NCBI GenBank assembly: GCA_000969725.1
Contig: JXSR01S019181.1
Source: Ophiothrix spiculata
Taxonomy: Eukaryota > Echinodermata > Ophiuroidea > Amphilepidida > Ophiotrichidae
Strand: one strand, 5' to 3'
DNA: 33,268 nucleotides
This document shows positions 30,707 through 33,268 of the stretch, one piece after another. The position numbers and the translations under genes were made by a program. Positions within the stretch are counted from its first letter, which is position 1, and the number at the start of each line of letters is the position of its first letter. The notes under the pieces are model-generated. The model saw only the letters and a program-made list of their open reading frames with translations. It had not been told where the DNA came from and searched no databases.

Positions 30707-32046
30707 AAATGATGTGGAGAACATTGTATTTTGCATTCGAAGACCAAGAGACCAAGAGAGAAAGATCATGTAAGTGCAAGAGGATCAAGAGGATACTCAT
30801 GTTTAAATGTACTGGGGGTTTCTAAGATGTCCCATCAATTGACTTCAATGACGCATTTAAGGCATTACTACCTCGATGGTTTGGCATAGAAGTGACCTGT
30901 TTGAGGCTATACGAATATGAGAGGGCAAATTATTCATTTTGGTCCAAGTGTAGAAACGCCTTTGCCACCAACAGTCTTCGTTATGACATAGTTTCTATCG
31001 TCTTTATTCCATCAGCGATCACTGTTATACAAACACAGAAACTACTATTAAGTGCCTTCAAGTGAGAGGCGTGTTATTTAATGATTTTGTCATACTAAAA
31101 AGTATTATGCATTGTTTCGTACAACTTTGGTGTAAAGTCACGTCTTACATTAAGACACGTCATACTTGTTGTTTGAAAAGGGGCAGATTTAGATGACATA
31201 TATATTTTTTTGCGTTTCTGCATTTTTATTTTGCTCTATCTTTAAAGCCCCTGATGATGCACAAAAGGAGATAAATTTCAGAAAATTACGTCATTTAACA
31301 ATCGACACAACGAGTTCTTCAAATTATTTACTGACCTAATTATATTTGAAAACTAATTTTCATATATATTTCTAACCATGTTAGAAGACGATATGAGTAT
31401 GGATTTTACAACTTAAGTGTTCTAAATACCAGCTTTTCACTGACACCACGCGATCATCAATACTCAATGAAGCAATAATTATAGAGAGATATTTTCATGA
31501 AATATATTAAATATTCCTGAAGATTTATGTCCTTCAAAACGAGTTTGCAATGGTCACTTGGTTTTGCATTATTCATGACCTTTGAGTTTGAAAAGCACTT
31601 CCACTTGTAAATCAATGACAACTTCACATGGCGGGGAAATTACAGGTAATATTTCAATTTTTTTGCAGTGGGCGGCAATATGTTGACATAGGTAAAGAAA
31701 AACTGTTATGGAAAACATGAAAAGTGATACGACAGATACTTATCACACTTTTTGAGTTTTTTTAATCATTAACATTGGTGAGCACTTTTAAAATGCTGCA
31801 AAGACCACATTCCATTCATTCTAAGTCGGTCAAATTGCAAGACAAGAGTTAAACGACTCAGTAGTGTTTTCTTGTCGTTTTAGGTCAGGCACGTTGTTAT
31901 TTACAAACTGAAACTATGCAGTATGCACTTACTTTTACTCACTTTAAAAAGGGCGATGGGCACTAAAGGAGTACAGCTCTTACGTTGTTTTACATGATGC
32001 TAAAAAAAATGACGATCGACCAAGACAACGCCTTTTTTATCATTAA

Positions 32047-32229
32047 GGCCCGGTGCAGACTTCTCTATTGTATAGAATATTTTGCTTAGAATATTCTACG
32101 CTGACGACAAAATGACGTAGGTCATCGTATAAAACTGTGTGCTTTATTCGAAGACCTACGTCATTTTGTCGTCAGCATAGAATAGTCTAAGCAAAAAATT
32201 CTATTCGATAGTGGAGTCTGCACCCGGCT
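32047..32229. mobile_element. GGCCCGGTGCAGAC hairpin MITE (copy 2)
   Basis: Counterpart of 16674-16842, but with the complete left arm: AGAATATTTTGCTTAGAATA pairs with the right arm TAGTCTAAGCAAAAAATTCT. The right tip is altered (CACCCGGCTC instead of CACCGGGCTC). This copy represents the ancestral arm structure. Confidence 0.85.
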
Positions 32230-32445
32230 CAACCGGGGAAAATATGTACATCCATTTATGCAATTGCTCGGTCTGTAAGTTTTAAATGGTAGACTATTAA
32301 TGGTAAACTGTCAATGTATGCCTTCTCTCGCTTTGTAAGTTTAAAATAATGTTCATGGAGGTTAACCTTTAACCATTTTATTTTGAAACTACCATAACCT
32401 TTTGTACCAGACTGGACTGTTTGTTTGGACATCGTAATAAAACTA

Positions 32446-32673
32446 ATGATTACCTTAAATCGTAAAACCAGAATACTGACCTACGAAATCTCCGATATGT
32501 TCCGTCAAAGGTTGTCAGGGAGTAAAATGCAAAATCAAGATAAATGCGTTCAACAATCAGTAATCCCTTGCTGTTATTTTGAAGTAAGTATATACAAGGC
32601 TTGTAATTCTGTCAAAAACCAACCGCGGCAAATTACGACATTGACATGTATTTTCACCTGTAGCTTAAAATGA
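32446..32673 (+). pseudogene. Copy-2 counterpart of the doubtful frame at 17062
   Basis: It begins with the same MITLNRKTRILTYEISDM stretch as 17062 but diverges after VIPCCYFEVS because a TATA insertion after GTAAGTA (about 32588) shifts the frame. It then stops after 75 codons. The start is the shared ATG. The frameshift is the main argument that neither frame is under coding constraint. Confidence 0.2.
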
Positions 32674-32778
32674 AGATTGCTGCATTTACGGCTCGTTTGA
32701 GATGGAGGCCACTTATAGGAAAAAAGTCCAGAAAACCAAGTCATCAAATGTATAATAGAGGTTAATAATGTGTAAATA

Positions 32779-33268
32779 CCAGGTGTCCCAAAAAATGGTT
32801 ACATGTAGAAAATTGACCGTGTGCTAAAACTATATAGAAACGAAACTTTGCACACATTGTATTACAACCCACTACGATACTCGTAAATTTGTGTTATCAC
32901 AGCATTATTGGTTTTTGAGTTATCTACAAAAGTAGATACCTATGTCAAAATTCAATAAAATCGGAAGCATGTTCGTTTGATGTAATTTTAACCGTCGCTC
33001 AACCCCATGTAAACTTGAATTTGACATGTTCAAAGTAAGGTTGTTGCATACCATTATAGTATAGGGTAGAGTTTTTTCTTCCCATTGATACCAAATTCAT
33101 GAAAATTTGACTAGTTGTTACGTAATTATGACGTCATAAATTACTACTGGTCTGAAAATTAAGTCGAAATCTGATTTTGGGCAAAAATGGCAACCGAGTC
33201 AAAATGTTGCTATATTCTGTTATTTCTAAATGTCGATCAGACTTTTACTACTATAAAGAAAATTATAA
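32779..33268 (+). mobile_element. Left end of a transposon running off the window
   Basis: Collinearity with copy 1 stops at TA (32777-32778). It is followed by CCAGGTGTCCCAAAAAATGG, a typical end sequence of Tc1/mariner-like elements, comparable with CAGGGTGTATCAAAAA at 3604. About 490 bp are visible; the right end lies outside. No transposase frame is recognised in the visible part. Confidence 0.5.

Larger units (their letters stand above)
20590..32776 (+). repeat. Segmental duplication, copy 2 (about 12.2 kb)
   Basis: Collinear, same-orientation duplicate of 5518-17385. It lacks the copy-1 insertions at 6462, 12301, 13196, 14385 and 15217 and has a single unit where copy 1 has the 765-bp duplication. 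It has its own insertions at 21747, 24568, 24937, 27711, 28813, 29663 and 30262. The open frame at 20973-21306 on either strand is not a gene: its counterpart in copy 1 (5900-6230) is interrupted. No host gene is seen. Confidence 0.93.

Noticed and set aside
5518-32776. The idea that the duplicated block encodes a novel multi-gene system
   Set aside because: I looked for collinear open frames preserved in both copies and found none with domain signal. Frames are short and break between copies, so the conserved structure is repeat DNA rather than genes.

Overview
This window looks like non-coding, repeat-dense, AT-rich nuclear DNA from an animal, most likely an invertebrate. I cannot name the species. 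The evidence is the absence of any convincing host protein-coding gene over 33 kb, several 5'-truncated LINE remnants whose peptides resemble reverse-transcriptase C-terminal regions, a tRNA-derived SINE, and many short inverted-repeat transposons (MITEs) with recognisable target-site duplications. I see no prokaryotic operons, rRNA or functional tRNA genes, CRISPR arrays or viral genes.

Layout. The dominant structure is a direct segmental duplication: copy 1 (about 5518-17385) and copy 2 (about 20590-32776), each about 12 kb, separated by about 3.2 kb of mostly unrelated sequence. Fragments of an older, strongly diverged third copy lie at the left edge (about 1-780, 1840-1925, 2185-2465 and a patch near 1105-1205). 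The left flank also holds a hairpin MITE (2012-2144), two LINE remnants (2466-2592 plus strand; 2762-3475 minus strand), a roughly 1 kb Tc1/mariner-like non-autonomous element (3604-4605) and one copy of a dispersed repeat called D here (4640-4990). The spacer holds a pogo/Tigger-like MITE (18640-19092), an inverted copy of D (19100-19545) and a PIF/Harbinger-like MITE (19817-19981).

Each copy serves as the empty-site control for the other. Copy 1 alone carries a poly(A) retroposon (about 6462-6549), a CACTCTT foldback element with a TA duplication (12301-12701), a GTGACC element with an ATAT duplication (13196-13616), a 282-bp indel bounded by CATGA (14385-14666), a perfect 8-bp-TSD element (15217-15461) and two local tandem duplications (765 and 253 bp periods). 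Copy 2 alone carries a LINE fragment (21747-22204), a SINE (24568-24838), a nested foldback pair (24937-25398), a 205-bp insertion (27711-27915), a 5'-truncated LINE with an odd palindromic junction (28813-29519), a TTAA element (29663-29997) and a second GTGACC-like element (30262-30706).

Divergence between copies is uneven: about 8-9 % in a hand-compared stretch near 7.4 kb / 22.8 kb, but 0-2 % over about 15.7-16.3 kb / 31.0-31.7 kb. This suggests gene conversion or local constraint. There is no set of genes acting together; the content is a record of transposition, duplication and decay. All alignments were made by eye, so boundaries are approximate unless a target-site duplication fixes them.
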